Of a DNA stretch of 64,000 nucleotides, positions 24,585 to 36,170 are shown piece by piece. This DNA comes from Elephas maximus indicus (taxonomy: Eukaryota; Chordata; Mammalia; Proboscidea; Elephantidae). The DNA lies in contig NC_064820.1 of NCBI RefSeq assembly GCF_024166365.1, positions 59,497,501 to 59,561,500 on the forward strand, given 5' to 3'. A model generated the notes under the pieces. The model worked only from the letters and a program-made list of their open reading frames with translations. It did no database searches and had not been told where the DNA came from. Numbering within the stretch: position 1 is the stretch's first letter; each line of letters begins with the position of its first letter. The translations under genes and the position numbers were made by a program.

Positions 24585-24730
24585 TCTCTCATTCATTTAT
24601 GCATTCATGCATCCATTCATCCTGTCATGTGTCAGTGTGCTGGTCACTGAGGATACAAAGATGGGTAAAGTACAGTCCTAGCCCTCAAGCCTAGTGATGG
24701 AGCTAGACAAGCAGATATTTATTTTTTCTT
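24585..24730 (-). mobile_element. Ancient L2 LINE 3' fragment (minus)
   Basis: Inverse L2 terminus: attcatttatgcattcatg, then gtcactgaggatacaaagatg. Diverged. Confidence 0.5.
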
Positions 24731-25370
24731 AGATTTGTAAATTTATTAAATATAGATTTAAAGTTATTTTTAAAAATAACACAAAAGCAGAAATTTAAAT
24801 GTATAAAACAAAAAAAAATCTCAGAACTTCTAAAGCAAGACTAAATCAAGAAGGTATAAAAGAAAAAAGTTGAAGTATTTAATAATATAAAAATGAAAAC
24901 ATTTCAAATAGAAAAATGTTTTATATGGAAAAACATACCATTATAAAAGTTAGTAGTATATAGATGATGATTGAGAACTTGCAGGAAGAGTGTGTAGAGA
25001 GGGCTGAGAAGGTGGTCCGGGGCAAAACCCTGAAGGAGGTCAACATTTAGTGGATGGATAGAGTGGAGGCCTACAAAGAGAACTGAGGGGTAACCAGAGA
25101 GACAAATGCTGTGGGAAACACAGTAATGCATCTCCATCTCTACTTAAAAACTATCAAGGACTTATTTCATGATGCAAGAGGGAATATTTTAGGCAACATG
25201 ATTTAGTTAACAGGTGGAATTCCTACTGGTTCTTAACTGCATGTTTTAAAAAATAAACCCTATTGTATACCTCTCGAATCAGACTTTCAAGAGGTTGGAC
25301 CTGGGTATTTGGGGAAGAAGTCTTAGATGATTCTGATTAGCACCCCTCATTAAGAACCACATTTGCAGAC
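24731..25370. other. AT-rich unique sequence, no recognised feature
   Basis: No gene or named repeat seen. A-rich on the + strand up to 24930. Confidence 0.45.
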
Positions 25371-25371
25371 A

Positions 25372-25530
25372 GGACCAGCTACATAGTTTGTGGGCTTAGT
25401 GCAAAATGAAAACGTGGGGTTGTTGTTAAAAAATTAAGAATTTCAAGACAGCAACAGCAAGGTATTAAATCAAACAGAGGACCCTTCTGAGTGTGGGACT
25501 CTGTGCAATGCCACTGCACAGGTCACCTGC
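25372..25530. repeat. Diverged interspersed repeat, family uncertain
   Basis: The segment cagacaggaccagctac to gcactgcacaggtcacctgc resembles a common short mammalian interspersed repeat (a non-autonomous DNA element by its look), but I cannot name it with confidence. Confidence 0.35.
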
Positions 25531-25894
25531 CCAGTTTGTAGAAGATGAACAGGTAAGAAATAGAAAGTTGTGAAGTAATTGACCAAAAACAAAGATTCAT
25601 TTATTAAAAATTGAAACCAAAAAAACCAATTACTTTCCCAGTACAATTTACAGAAAGTAAAATTAGACCAAATCTTCTTGGCCATGTGGGATACACAGAT
25701 GACTGGCACTATCTTCTATATACCAAAGATATTAGTCAAGGAGGGGCACCTACTATGTGCTATTCAGAGCATTGGAATGGGGTCAGATTTTTATGTTAAT
25801 CAAGAGTAGACTAAACAAAGTTAAGAAGCATGACTATAGAAGATGTATAAATTTAATAGGAATTTGTCAAGCGATTTGTAAGGCGTATACACTG

Positions 25895-25955
25895 ATACAT
25901 TCATTCATTCAACAAATATTTATGGAGTGCTGGTTTTTTTTTTTTTTTTTTTTAA
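25895..25955 (-). mobile_element. L2 LINE 3' terminus fragment (minus) with T tract
   Basis: cattcattcattcaacaaa and tatttatggagtgctgg are the inverse of the L2 terminus. A T tract at 25934-25953 follows. Confidence 0.5.
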
Positions 25956-26465
25956 ATATACTGCCAAATGCCAACCTGCACAAAAATATGGCAGGCTTTC
26001 TCCAGTATCTTGAGAATTCCCCGTAGATGCTTTATTTTTGGGCATAGCATGTTAGTCAATGCCTGAGAAAGGAGGGGGCAGAAGCAGCATTGGGGAGAGG
26101 GAGAAATCTAACTGAGGTGCAGGCCTGACAAAACCTGAGAGTCTGCATTTCTAACCAGGTTCCTAGTTAATACCAATCCAGCTGATCCATGAACCATACT
26201 TAAAAAAAATTATGAAGCCAATACAATAATTTTTATTGGAGACTACGTAGGAGAAAGGCAATGTAATTTGTATGATGGTAAATATGTATATAAAGACATT
26301 TGCATTTCAACATTTTTTACATGTACAATTTAGTGACGTTAATTAGTTTCAGCATGTTTCACAACAATCACCACTATCATTTTCCAAATTTTTCCATCAC
26401 ACTTCACAGAAACTCAGCGCCCCTAAGGAATGATTTGCCCTTACCCCTGCCTACCACCCCTGTTA
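25956..26465. other. Unique sequence, no recognised feature
   Basis: No gene or repeat identified. Confidence 0.4.
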
Positions 26466-26466
26466 T

Positions 26467-26700
26467 TTTTATGTTGTTAGGTGCCATGAAGTTGGTTCCA
26501 ACCCATAGCGACCCTATGTACAACAAAATGAAACACTGTCCAGTCCTGCGCCCTTCTCACAATTGTTGTTATGTGTGCCCCATTGTTGGAGCCACTGTGT
26601 CAGTCCATCTCATTGAGAACCTTCCTTTTTATTTTTGCTGACCCTCTGCTTTACCAAGCATGATGTCCTTCTCCGGGGACTGGTCCCTTCTGATAGCCTA
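26467..26700 (-). mobile_element. RTE/BovB LINE 3' end (minus)
   Basis: Inverse of the 3' end of the full-length RTE at 53965-57134: tgttgttaggtgccatgaag at the tip, then catagcgaccctatg, and ccttctccggggactggtcc. Only about 230 bases of the C-terminal coding end are kept. Confidence 0.8.
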
Positions 26701-27063
26701 CCCCTGGTAACCACTAATAAACTTTTGGTCTCTATACCTTTGCCTATTGTAGATATTTCATATATGTGAGATCATACAATATTTGTCCTTTTGTGACAGA
26801 CTTATTCCATTTAGCATAATGTTTTCAAGGCTCATCCATGTTGTAGCATGTATCAGGACTTCGTTTTTCTTTATGGCTGAGTAATATGCCATTGTATGTA
26901 TATATCCTGTTTTATTTATCCATTCATCTGTTGATGGACATTTAGGTTGTTTCCATGTTTTGACTGTTGTGAATAATGTTGCTCTGAATATTTGTGTACA
27001 CGTTTCTGTTTGCTTTCCTGCAAACAGAATTGCTGGGTAATTTTGGGTAATATGGTAGTATTG

Positions 27064-27227
27064 GGAAACCCTGGTGGCGTAGTGGTTAAGTGCTGTGGCT
27101 GCTAACCAAAGGGTTGGCAGTTTGAATCCACCAGGCACTCCTTGGAAACTCTATGGGGCAGGTCTACTCTGTCCTATAGGGTCACTATGAGTCGGAATCG
27201 ACTCAATGGCACTGGGTTTGGTTTTGG
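27064..27227 (+). mobile_element. AfroSINE inserted in L1, 13-bp duplication
   Basis: A well-preserved copy: ggaaaccctggtggcgtag head, tttgaatccaccaggc B-box region, tcactatgagtcggaatcg tail. It is flanked by a perfect 13-base duplication tatggtagtattg at 27051-27063 and 27228-27240. Low divergence suggests a young insertion. Confidence 0.93.
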
Positions 27228-28131
27228 TATGGTAGTATTGTGATTAAATTTTAGAAGAATCACCAAAATGTTTTCTACAGCAGTTGCACTATTTTACCAT
27301 TCTACCACCAATAGATGAGGGTTCCAATTTCTCCACATTCTTGTCAACACTTGTTGTTTTCCTTTTTTCTGATCATAGCTGTTTTAGTGGGAGCGAAGTG
27401 GTATTTCCTTGTAGTTTTGATTTGCGTTTCCCTAATGACTAATGAAATTGAGGCTATTTCATATACTTTTTGGCCATTTGTATATCTTTTTTTGGTGAAA
27501 TGTCTACTCCAGTCCTTTGCCCATTTTTTGATTGGGTTGTCTTTTTGTTGCTAAGGAGTTCTTTATATATTCTGGATATTAAACTCTTATCCAATGTATG
27601 GTTTCCAAAAATTTTGTCCCAGTCTGTAGGTTGTCTCTTCACTTTGTTGATAAAGCCTTTTGATGCACAAAAGTTTTTAATTTTGATGAAGTCTAATTTG
27701 TCTGTTTTGTATTTTTATTGCTCATGAGAATCTGTTGTCAAAAAAAAAAAAGGTCTTGGAGCTTAATTACTATGTTTACTTCTAAGAATTTTATGATTTT
27801 AGTTTTTGTGTTTAGGTCCTTGATCCATTTTGAGTTAATTTTTGTATATGGTGTGAGGTATGGGTCCTGCTTCATTCTTTTGCATATGGAGACCCAGTTG
27901 TCCCAGCACCGTTTCTTGATAAGACTGTTCTTTCCCCATTGAATGACTTTAGCACCTTTGTTAAAAACCAAAATTGGCCATAAATTTTTGGGTTTACTTC
28001 TGGACTCTCAATTCTGTTCCATTGGTTTATAGATCTATCACTATACCAATATCAGACTGTTTTGATTACTGTAACTTTATGTTTTGGGATTGGGAAGTAT
28101 AGGTCCTCCAACTTTCTTCTTTTTCAAAACT

Positions 28132-28541
28132 GCTGTTGTAGATTGAATTGTGTCCTCCCAAAATATGTGTTGTAAATTCTAACCTCTATGCCTGTGGTTA
28201 TAATCTTATTTGGGAATGTTATCTTTGTTAAGTACATAAAATAGGATTAGTGTAGGGTGTATTTTGTGTCAGTCTTTTTTGAGAATTAAAAAGATTAAAT
28301 AAGCAAGCGAAGAGCAGAGATAGAGGAAGAGAAATGCCAAGCTACATGAAGATCTCCCAGGAGCAAAAGCTCAGAAGAAGCAAGGACCTTCCTCCAGAGC
28401 TGAGAGAGAGAGAAAGCCTTCCCCTAGTGCCAGTGCCCTGAATTCGGACTTCTAACTTCCTAAACTGTGAGAAAATAAATTTTTGCTTGGTAAAGCCATC
28501 TACTGGTGATATTTTTGTTGCAGCAGCACTAGGTAACCAAT
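28132..28541 (+). mobile_element. Solo LTR, MaLR/MLT1-like, inserted in L1
   Basis: Starts tgttgtagattgaattgtgt (the tgaattgtgtcctcccaaaa signature of MLT1-type LTRs) and ends gcactaggtaaccaataca. It carries an aataaa-like signal (gagaaaataaatttttgc). It lies inside an L1, with actgc on the left and attgc on the right as a probable 5-base duplication. No coding part is present. The family assignment is from memory of the consensus. Confidence 0.65.
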
Positions 28542-28746
28542 ACAATTGCCTTGACTATTCAGGGCCCCTTGTAGTTCCAAATGAATTTGAGGATTGGCTT
28601 TTCCATTTCTACAAAGAAGGCTGTTGGAATTTTTGTGGGGTTTGTGCTGACATGGGCCACACTTTGAATAGCAAATCAACTGGTTCTTAGCTGTTAAAAC
28701 AGTGAAGGAAGACATGAACAATCACTATCTGTGTACATGGGTTCTT

Positions 28747-29521
28747 TTTTTATTTAATTTGCATTTCTTTTCTTTTTTTGATTTTTATTATGCTTTAAGT
28801 GAAAGTTTACACATCAATCAGTCTCTCATACAAAACCTTATATACACCTTGCTATATACTCCTGGTTGCTCTCCCCCTAATGAGGCAGCCCATTCCTTCT
28901 CTCCACCCTGTGTTTCTGTGTCCATTCAGCCAGCTTCTGTCCCCCTCGGCCTTCACATATCCCCTCCAGACAGGAGCTGCCCAGATAGTCTCATGTGTCT
29001 ACTTGATCCAAGAAGTCCACTCCTCACCAGTATCATTTTCTGTCTTGTAGTCTAGCCCAATCCCTGTCCGAAGAGTTGGCTTTGGGAACGGTTCCAGTCT
29101 TGGGCTAACAGAAGGTCTGGGGACCATGACCTCTGGGATTGCTCTGGTCTCAGTCAGACTATTAAGACTGGTCTTTTTACTAGAATTTGGGGTCTGCATC
29201 CCACTGCTCTCCTGCTCCTTCAGGGATTCTCTGTTGTGTTCCCTGTCATGGCAGTCATCGGTTGTAGCTGGGCACCATCTAGTTCTTCTGGTCTCAGGCT
29301 GATGTAGCCTTTGATTTATGTGGCCCATTCTGACTCTTGGGCTCCTACTGAAGCTTGTGTCTTTGTTATTCTTCATTCTCCTTTGCTCCAGGTGAGTTGA
29401 GACCAATTGTTGCATCTTAGGTGGCCACTTGCTAGCGTTTAAGACCCCGGACGCCACTCTCCAAAATAGGATGCAGAATGTTTTCGTAATAGTTTTTATT
29501 ATGCCAATTGACCTAGATGTC
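28747..29521 (-). mobile_element. Truncated L1 3' end with 15-bp duplication (minus)
   Basis: Inverse L1 3' UTR (tattatgctttaagtgaaag onward to gccaattgacctagatgtc) flanked by a perfect 15-base duplication tgtacatgggttctt at 28732-28746 and 29522-29536. The A tail is on the left. 5'-truncated. Confidence 0.9.
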
Positions 29522-29600
29522 TGTACATGGGTTCTTGATGGTTTCTTTTTAGTCATGATCATGTGAAACAGCCAATGGTATTTGTTAGCTATGGTTAAAT

Positions 29601-29776
29601 TAGGGAAACCCTGGTGGCATAGTGGTTAAGTGCTATGGCTGCTAACCAAAGGGTCAGCAGTTCGAATCTGCCAGGCGCTCCTTGGAAACTCTACCGGGCA
29701 GTTCTACTCTGTCCTACAGGGCCTCTATGAGTCGGAATCGACTCAACGGCACTGGGTTTGGGTTTGGGTTTGGGTT
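29601..29776 (+). mobile_element. AfroSINE with (GGGTTT)n tail
   Basis: Full SINE with ggaaaccctggtggcatag head and ctatgagtcggaatcgac tail. It ends in four tandem gggttt units before the flank. Duplication tatggttaaat (29590-29600) and tatggttaatt (29777-29787), one mismatch. Confidence 0.92.
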
Positions 29777-29787
29777 TATGGTTAATT

Positions 29788-30585
29788 ATGTGAAAATGCC
29801 AATCATATTTTCCATTCATGAGTCTTAAAGAAGCATTTTGAAGATTTAATTAATGAGGTGAATACTTGACAGGCTTGTAGAGTTTCCCAGAAAGCATTAT
29901 ACCACATTAGTGCTCGGCATGGTAATATAATGGAGTTCACTCTTTAAAATTTCCTTGGAAAGTTGTTATTTGAGTCTATTATGTTTCATAAAGGAGACTT
30001 TACAGAAACCTCACTTTAAAGTGCCTCATTCACATCACCGTTCTTACGAAGTGGGATTGTGTACCCAGAAGTTTTAGCACTTTACTGCAATTTTTCTTTG
30101 TTGATTTAGTGGAACCACAGCCACAATCCCTGATTAGCCTATTAAGTAAGATCTCAAGCTGTGGAGCTGGGATTGTTGCTTCTTGCAGGTTTAATGTTGG
30201 GGTGAGAATTATAGAAAGTATAACTATACAGTTTAGAGATTTATTTAAAAAAAAAATAAACCAGAATTTATCAATCTAAAGGAGTGTTATCCCTCAAGGT
30301 GTCAGTTTATGAGATCACAGATGTATTTCAAGGATATTGTAATTGCTCAAAATTCAGAAGTTCCAACTACCTTTTTGGATGTCCATCTCTTATATGTTTA
30401 TCACCTCTTCAACTGGCCTTTCTCAGTTGGGGTTCTGTGAGACAATTAAGCCAATGTCCTAAAGTCATACATTTATATAATTTTACATTGTATGTAATAT
30501 GAATTAACTTCTGCACACCTAGAATGCTAATTATGTTCCATTCTTGGTAAAATCAAATAGTCACTTAAATTGTTTTTCTGTGTTT
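29788..30585. other. Unique sequence, no recognised feature
   Basis: AT-rich sequence without named repeat or gene. One short + frame (30284-30502) has no recognisable product. Confidence 0.4.
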
Positions 30586-31390
30586 TATACCGGGGAAGCC
30601 AGTACAACCTGTATGAGGCAAGGTCATGGTAGCTCCATGGACACATCCAAACATCCTGAGATACTGAATTGCATGGCTGAGGGCTGTGGGGACTATGATC
30701 TCGAGGAACATCTGGCTCAGTTGGCATAACACAGTTTATAAAAAATATGTTCTACATTCTACTTTGGTGAGTAGCATCTGGGGTCTTAAAAGCCTGTGAG
30801 CGGCCATCTAGGATACTCCACTGGTCTCACCCCTTCGGGAACAAGGAAGAAAGAAAAAAAGATACAAGGGAAACATTAGTCCAAAAGGACTAATGGACCA
30901 CATCTATCATGGCCTCCACCAGACTAAGTCCAGTAAAACTAGATGGTGCCCGGCTACCACCACTGACTGCTCTGACAGGGATCATAATAGAGGGTCCCGG
31001 ACAGAGCTGGAGAAAAATGTAGAACAAAATTCTAACTCAAAAAGAAAGACCAGACTTGTTCGCCTGACAGAGACTGGAGAAAACTCGAGAGTATGGCCCC
31101 TGGACACCCTTTCAGCTCAGTAATGAGGTCACTCCTGAGGTTTACCCTTCAGCCAAAGATTGAATAGGTCCGTGGAACAAAACAAGACTAAAAGGTGCAC
31201 CAACCCTGGGGCAGGGACTGGAGGGAACAGGAAAGCTGGTAATAGGGAACCCAGGGTTGAGAAGAGAGTGTTGACATGTCGTGGGATTGTTAACCAATGT
31301 CATACAACAATGTGTGTACTAACTGTTTGATGAGAAACTAGTTTATTCTGTAAACCTTCATCTAAAGTACAATAAAAGAAAAAAATAAAA
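30586..31390 (+). mobile_element. L1 3' UTR with A-rich tail (plus)
   Basis: Matches 11920-12710 of the inner L1 (ggggaagccagtacaacc, tgtcgtgggattgttaacc) and ends in an A-rich tail at 31371-31400. 5'-truncated in the 3' UTR, no coding part. A short ttttctgt-type duplication may flank it. Confidence 0.85.
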
Positions 31391-31526
31391 ATAAAGAGTA
31401 AAAAGAAAAAAAATTATTTTCTGTATCTTGTGGTTCAGTTGAGAAACCCTGATAAGAAAAGCTACCGGTGAGTCTTATAATTTTAATAGAACGGTAGTTA
31501 TTAATATGCAAATTGCTGTGTAATTA

Positions 31527-31683
31527 GCTCCTGCCTGGTGGTGTAGTGGTTAAGAGCTGCTGCTGATAACCAAACGGTGGCCAGTGTGAATCCACCAGGG
31601 CTCGTTGGAAACCCTATGGGGCAGTTCTACTCTGTCCTGTAGGGTTGCTAGGAGTGGGAATTGACTTGATAGCAATGGGTTTA
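31527..31683 (+). mobile_element. Diverged AfroSINE
   Basis: ctgcctggtggtgtagtgg head, ccagtgtgaatccaccagg, gaaaccctatggggcag and a degenerate tail (gctaggagtgggaattgac). Older copy. Confidence 0.8.
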
Positions 31684-32919
31684 TAATTCTTAAAGCAGAA
31701 AGAGGGAGGGAGTTTTAAGAAACAGTAACATAGGTAGCCTCCACTTGAGCTGTGCCAGGAAAATATTCCTTGATTCAACACCATACGTCTTGTATCCTCT
31801 TGAAATAATATCAAAGAGCTGAAGTTTTCAGATGAGTTCCATAAGAAGTAGGGTTTTTTCAGCAGTGAGCGTTTGAGAATAAGAATGGATACTACGGAGC
31901 CATCCTTGTCCTCACCAGGATCTGGTCCCTAGTCTGTCTCAGTAGCTGTTCCAAAATGTTACCACTGTCCTTACACTAACACTTCTTGTCTCAGCCCCTT
32001 CCTCTTAGCAGAAGACCATTTCTCCTATTGTAATGGGGAGACAGAGCCCCATCAGGTGGAAAGGGCTCCAATCTACAAAGGAATCTATATTCAAACCCAT
32101 TTTTAAATCTGAGAGGATCTCTCTTCCTCTCCAGTGATGACTCCATTTATCCTGGCTCTTGAGAACTTGCTCTATCCGGTCTCTCCCATATCTCCTCTGT
32201 CCACCTCCAGTTCCTTTCCCATGCTTCTAGGGACAAACAAATACATTCTCTTCGTGGTGTGTCTGCCATCATATCCTTTTTCTTATCCTTCATTTCAGAG
32301 TTAAGCTTTTTCAAGAGACGTGCTACTTCCCTTCTCTCACTTTCACTCACTCCTCTTCCCACTGCGTTCCCACTCCTGCTGCCAAAACCTCACCCAGCTG
32401 GCTCCAAGAAGAGAATTTTCAAACAGAAAGTGGATTCACTTTAAGAAAACTTAAGATGAAAAACTTGGATGATTTTAGTATTAGACGAAGGTATATGCTC
32501 CTAGTGTCAATAGGAAAAATGAAAATAAAACTTCAGGAAAAATTAAGAACTGTACTAGCAAGTCAGTATCCAAATAGGAAGCAAACTAAAATGTGGTGTG
32601 ATTTTGAGAAACTGCTGGAGTTTAGGAAAAGAGAGCCCAATTGACTTTGATTCTTGAAGTATACTCAGTCAAGCACTACAGTTTGAGGGGCATGGATAAT
32701 GTTTCTTTTTCTACTGGTACAAAACGATTTTGCTCTGTTTGTTGGTTATATAATCACAATATCATAAATGCTATTTATTGATGCTTAAGTTTTATAATAA
32801 AGCATGAAATTCATAATGTAAAACTTATAAACCCTGAAGACATAAGAGAAATAGGATGGCTGACGATTTTTGGATGTGGAGTTGGGGAGAGGAGAGGTAG
32901 AGGCAGTTTTGGATTAAAA
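31684..32919. other. Unique sequence, no recognised feature
   Basis: Small frames on both strands (for example 32147-32362 minus, 32456-32644 plus) have no recognisable product and no supporting splice or start context. No repeat named. Confidence 0.4.
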
Positions 32920-32927
32920 CTCTAGAT

Positions 32928-33205
32928 CAGCACAATCCAATAGAATACAATGAGAGCCACATTAAAATGTCTTTAAAAAAGTAAAATTAATTGTAATAAT
33001 ATATTCTTAACCTAACAAAAATGCTATCATTTCAATATGTAATCAATACAAAATTATTAATGAGAATTTTACACTCTTTCTTTGTACTAAGTCTTCGAAT
33101 TCCAGTGTATATTGTACACTTCCAGCACATTTCAGTTTGGACCAGCCACACTTAAAGTGCTCAATAGCAGCATCTAGGTAGTGGCTACCGTATTGGATAG
33201 CATAG
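32928..33205 (+). mobile_element. MER33-type hAT (Charlie) DNA transposon fossil
   Basis: Matches the MER33 pattern: cagcacaatccaatagaat start, attttacactctttctttg, ctaagtcttcgaattccag, and the end gtggctaccgtattgg. An 8-base duplication, the hAT hallmark, is ctctagat on the left (32920-32927) and ctctagct on the right (33206-33213). Non-autonomous, without coding capacity. Confidence 0.85.
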
Positions 33206-33213
33206 CTCTAGCT

Positions 33214-34200
33214 GCTATAAGCACTATTTAAATAGTAAAATAAAACTGTTTTTCAAAATGTCAAAGCTTAATAAATATGCTAAAATTAAATATAGTTAAA
33301 TTCTAGATTTTCTGATTTTTTTTCTCTCCCTCTCCCATCCCTCCTTGTTCCCTTACCCCCTTTCATCTAAGCCTCAGGGTGCTCTAACATGTAGAGGTCA
33401 GGGAGAAGAAGAGGCCCAAGTACAGGTGACTGAAAGAAGCACTAGGGAGGCAGGAGGAGAACCAGGGGAGCTGGTGCCATGGAAGTAGTGGTGGGCTGGA
33501 CCTAGCTTGTATTGGCTCTTGAAGGCTGATTGTTAAATTTTCAGGAGTTTAGGAAGCTGGTTGTCAAGCATGGTCATTATTAAAAATTAAATTATATAAA
33601 CTTAAAATTAAATAATTTGTACTAAAAACAACAGTAATAGTCAAAACTCATTATACCCTAATTATTTCTAATATAATAATAATATTGTTTCTAATACCTG
33701 TTCTTTTGAGGTTATTTACATCTGTTATATCTGTGTGGTAGAAATACTTTATAATGGTGGGCTACTGCACATCTCTTCAACTCCTCATTCAGTGACATCA
33801 CACTGGTAGTTTGAAATTGCCCACGGTGAGAATAGTTACGCTACAGAAATCAGCAAATATTAGAAATCAAGGCTTTTAAATTTTTTCTTGGGGATCCTAT
33901 TGTTAAACATTTACCAGCACACCATTGCTTGGAAGTCAAGAGAAGACAGAGTATCCAAGAGAGTGTGATCAGTGCTGTTACATGCTACTAAAAGGTCAGT
34001 AAGACGAGGTCTGGGAATTGATCTGGGATGTAGCCAGATGAATTTAACAGTGATTAAAAAAAAAAAAAAAGACAAATAACAGCCTTCGTGGAACTTATAT
34101 TCTCTTAACTGACCACTGAATTTAGCAATAGGGATTGAGCAATAAATAGAAAAAAAAATCCCTGCTTTCATTGTGTGGTCCCTGACTAACACAGTGGACG
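33214..34200. other. Unique sequence, no recognised feature
   Basis: AT-rich, with a purine-rich patch at 33395-33490. No gene or named repeat. Confidence 0.4.
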
Positions 34201-34209
34201 TGTTGAACC

Positions 34210-34545
34210 ACTTGCTGCTCTTGGTGTAAACTACATTCTCTCCACCTTCCAGACTTTGTACATTCTCTGTATTTAGAATGCCTTTCCTTCGCTTCCTCAT
34301 GATGCTGCTGTGTGCCTGTCTACTCATTCTTGAGGATTCAGCTCCAGTGTTTCCTTCTTTGTGCGGCCTTCTCTGAACTTCCCAGGCAACGTTAAATGAT
34401 TGCCCTGAATATTCTTGTGTTTTTCTCATTCCTGTATTTTTCATATTGCTGTAGTCATTGCCCATTTCTGCATCTGCCATACTGTGAGCCCACTGACTAT
34501 CAATGAGTAGGATCTTTCCATCTTTGTATCACAATCCTTGGCACA
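34210..34545 (+). mobile_element. Ancient L2 LINE 3' part (plus)
   Basis: Diverged L2: ctccagtgtttccttctttg, ggccttctctgaacttccc and ccatactgtgagcccactg to atccttggcaca. Its right end meets the tip of the RTE fragment at 34547. Confidence 0.55.
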
Positions 34546-34546
34546 T

Positions 34547-35975
34547 GTTGTTGTTAGGTGCTGTCGAGTCAATTCTAACTCAAAGTGACCTATGTATAAC
34601 AAATGGAACTCTGCCGGGTCCTGTGCCATCCTCACAATCATTGCTATGTTTGAGCCCATTGTTGCAGCCATTATGTCAATCCATCTGGTTGAGAGTCTTC
34701 TTTTTCACCGACCCTCTACTTTACTAAGCATGATGTCCTTCTCCAGAGACTGGTCCCTCCTGATAACATGCCCAAAGTATATGAGACAAAGTCTCGCCAT
34801 CCTTGATTCCAAGGAGCATTTTGGCTGTACTTCTTCCAAGACAGACTGGTTCTTCTGGCAGTGCATGGTGTATTCAATATTCTCAGCCATAATTCGAAGG
34901 CATTCACGCTTCTGACAACCCAAACTGCCACCACCCACCACCATTGACATCAGCCATACTGCAGGCACCACCAATACCAGCACACCTCCCAAGCCGCTGT
35001 CACTACTATGTATACTGCCGCCACCATCCATGTACACTGCAGCTACCACCTGTAAGAGCGCCACCACACATGCTGCTGCCACAACTTCATTTCTGTCATG
35101 AAGACCGTATTTTCCAACTGCAGATTCTTCTTCGTTTCCAACTTTCGCTTTCCAATCACCAGTAATTATCAGTGCACATTGATTGCATGTTTGATCAATT
35201 TCGGACTGCAGAAGTTGGTAAAAATCTTCAATTTCCTTATCTTTGGTGTTAGTGGCTGGTGTGTAATTTCAAATAATAATCGTATTAACTGGTCTTCCTT
35301 GTAGTCGTGTAGATATTATCCTTTCACTGACAGTGTTGTACTTCAGGATAGATCTTGAAATTTTTTTTTTTTGAGGATGAATGTGACACTGTTCCTCTTC
35401 AGGTTGTCGTTCCCAGCATAGAAGACCATATGATTGTCTGATTCAAAATGGCCAACACCAGTCCATTTCAGCCTGCTAACGTCTAGGATACTGATCTTCA
35501 TGCACCTCATTTCATTTTTGACAACTTTGGATTTTCCTAGATTTATACTTTGTACATTCCATGTTCCCATTATTAATGGATGCTTGCAGCTGTTTCTTCT
35601 CATTTTCAGTCGTGTCACATCAGCAGATGACAGTCTGGAAAGCTTTACTCTATCCATGTCATTAAGGTGGATCTAGTTTGAGAAGGCAGCTCTTCCCCAG
35701 CCATACTTTGAGTGCCTTCCGACTTGAGTGGCCCATCTTCCAGTGCTATATCAGACAATGTTTTGCTGCTCTTCATAAGATTTTCACTGGCCAATTTTTT
35801 CGGAAGTAGATGGCCAGGTCCTCCTTCTTAGTCTGCCTTAGTCTAGAAGCTCTGCTGAAACCTGTCCACAATGGGCGACCCTGCTGGCTTATCTTCCAGT
35901 ATCACAGCAATACACAAGCCTTCACAGCACAACAAACTGACAGATGCGTGGGGAGGCGTGTAGTAGATGCTAATA
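34547..35975 (-). mobile_element. RTE/BovB LINE with internal deletion (minus)
   Basis: The 3' end (34547 to about 34918) and the 5' half (about 35095 to 35975) of an RTE element match the full-length copy at 53965-57134. Between them about 175 bases do not match (separate entry). The 5' half still reads as the start of the RTE endonuclease at 35657-35343 (KHPLIMGTWNVQSI, YAGNDN). The middle and reverse transcriptase are missing. Confidence 0.85.
34918..35095. repeat. CCA/CAC-rich filler in place of the RTE middle
   Basis: About 175 bases dominated by ccacca, caccac and ctgc steps (for example actgccgccaccatccatg), unlike either flank and absent from the full-length RTE. It sits where about 1.9 kb of reverse-transcriptase sequence would be. 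Confidence 0.6.
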
Positions 35976-35978
35976 AAA

Positions 35979-36157
35979 AAAAAGGAGCCCTGGTGGCACA
36001 ATGGTTACGTGTTAGGCTAATATCTGAAAACGGCTCTGTGGAAGAAAGACCTGGTGATCTGCTCCTGTAAAGATTACAGCTTAGAAAACTCTATGGGCAG
36101 TTCCACTCTGGGGCTGCTATGAATTGAAAATCAACTCCCCAGCACCCAGTAATGACA
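35979..36157 (+). mobile_element. AfroSINE (long variant) beside an RTE copy
   Basis: ggagccctggtggcacaatgg head, agacctggtgatctgctcc (insert typical of the longer AfroSINE type), short tail. Duplication agatgctaataaa (35965-35977) and agatgccaataaa (36158-36170), one mismatch of 13. Confidence 0.88.
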
Positions 36158-36170
36158 AGATGCCAATAAA

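Larger units (their letters stand above)
26701..28640 (-). mobile_element. L1 fragment with ORF2 C-terminal part (minus)
   Basis: Inverse of L1 3' UTR and ORF2. Readable pieces include 27138-26758 (contains CPSTDEWINKTGYIHTM, the usual L1 C-terminal segment), 27642-27454 and 27971-27738 ([15 protein letters not shown]). It is split by a SINE (27064-27227) and by an LTR (28132-28541). After the LTR it continues with ttgactattcagggccc to about 28640. It is in several frames, so dead. Confidence 0.8.

Noticed and set aside
26758..27138. A fused L1-SINE frame on the minus strand
   Set aside because: The SINE simply happens to be open there. No start or splice support exists, and the rest is L1 ORF2.
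34705..35082. Minus-strand frame of 125 codons rich in Val/Gly/Met
   Set aside because: It reads through the CCA-rich filler and an RTE end, so composition produces it.
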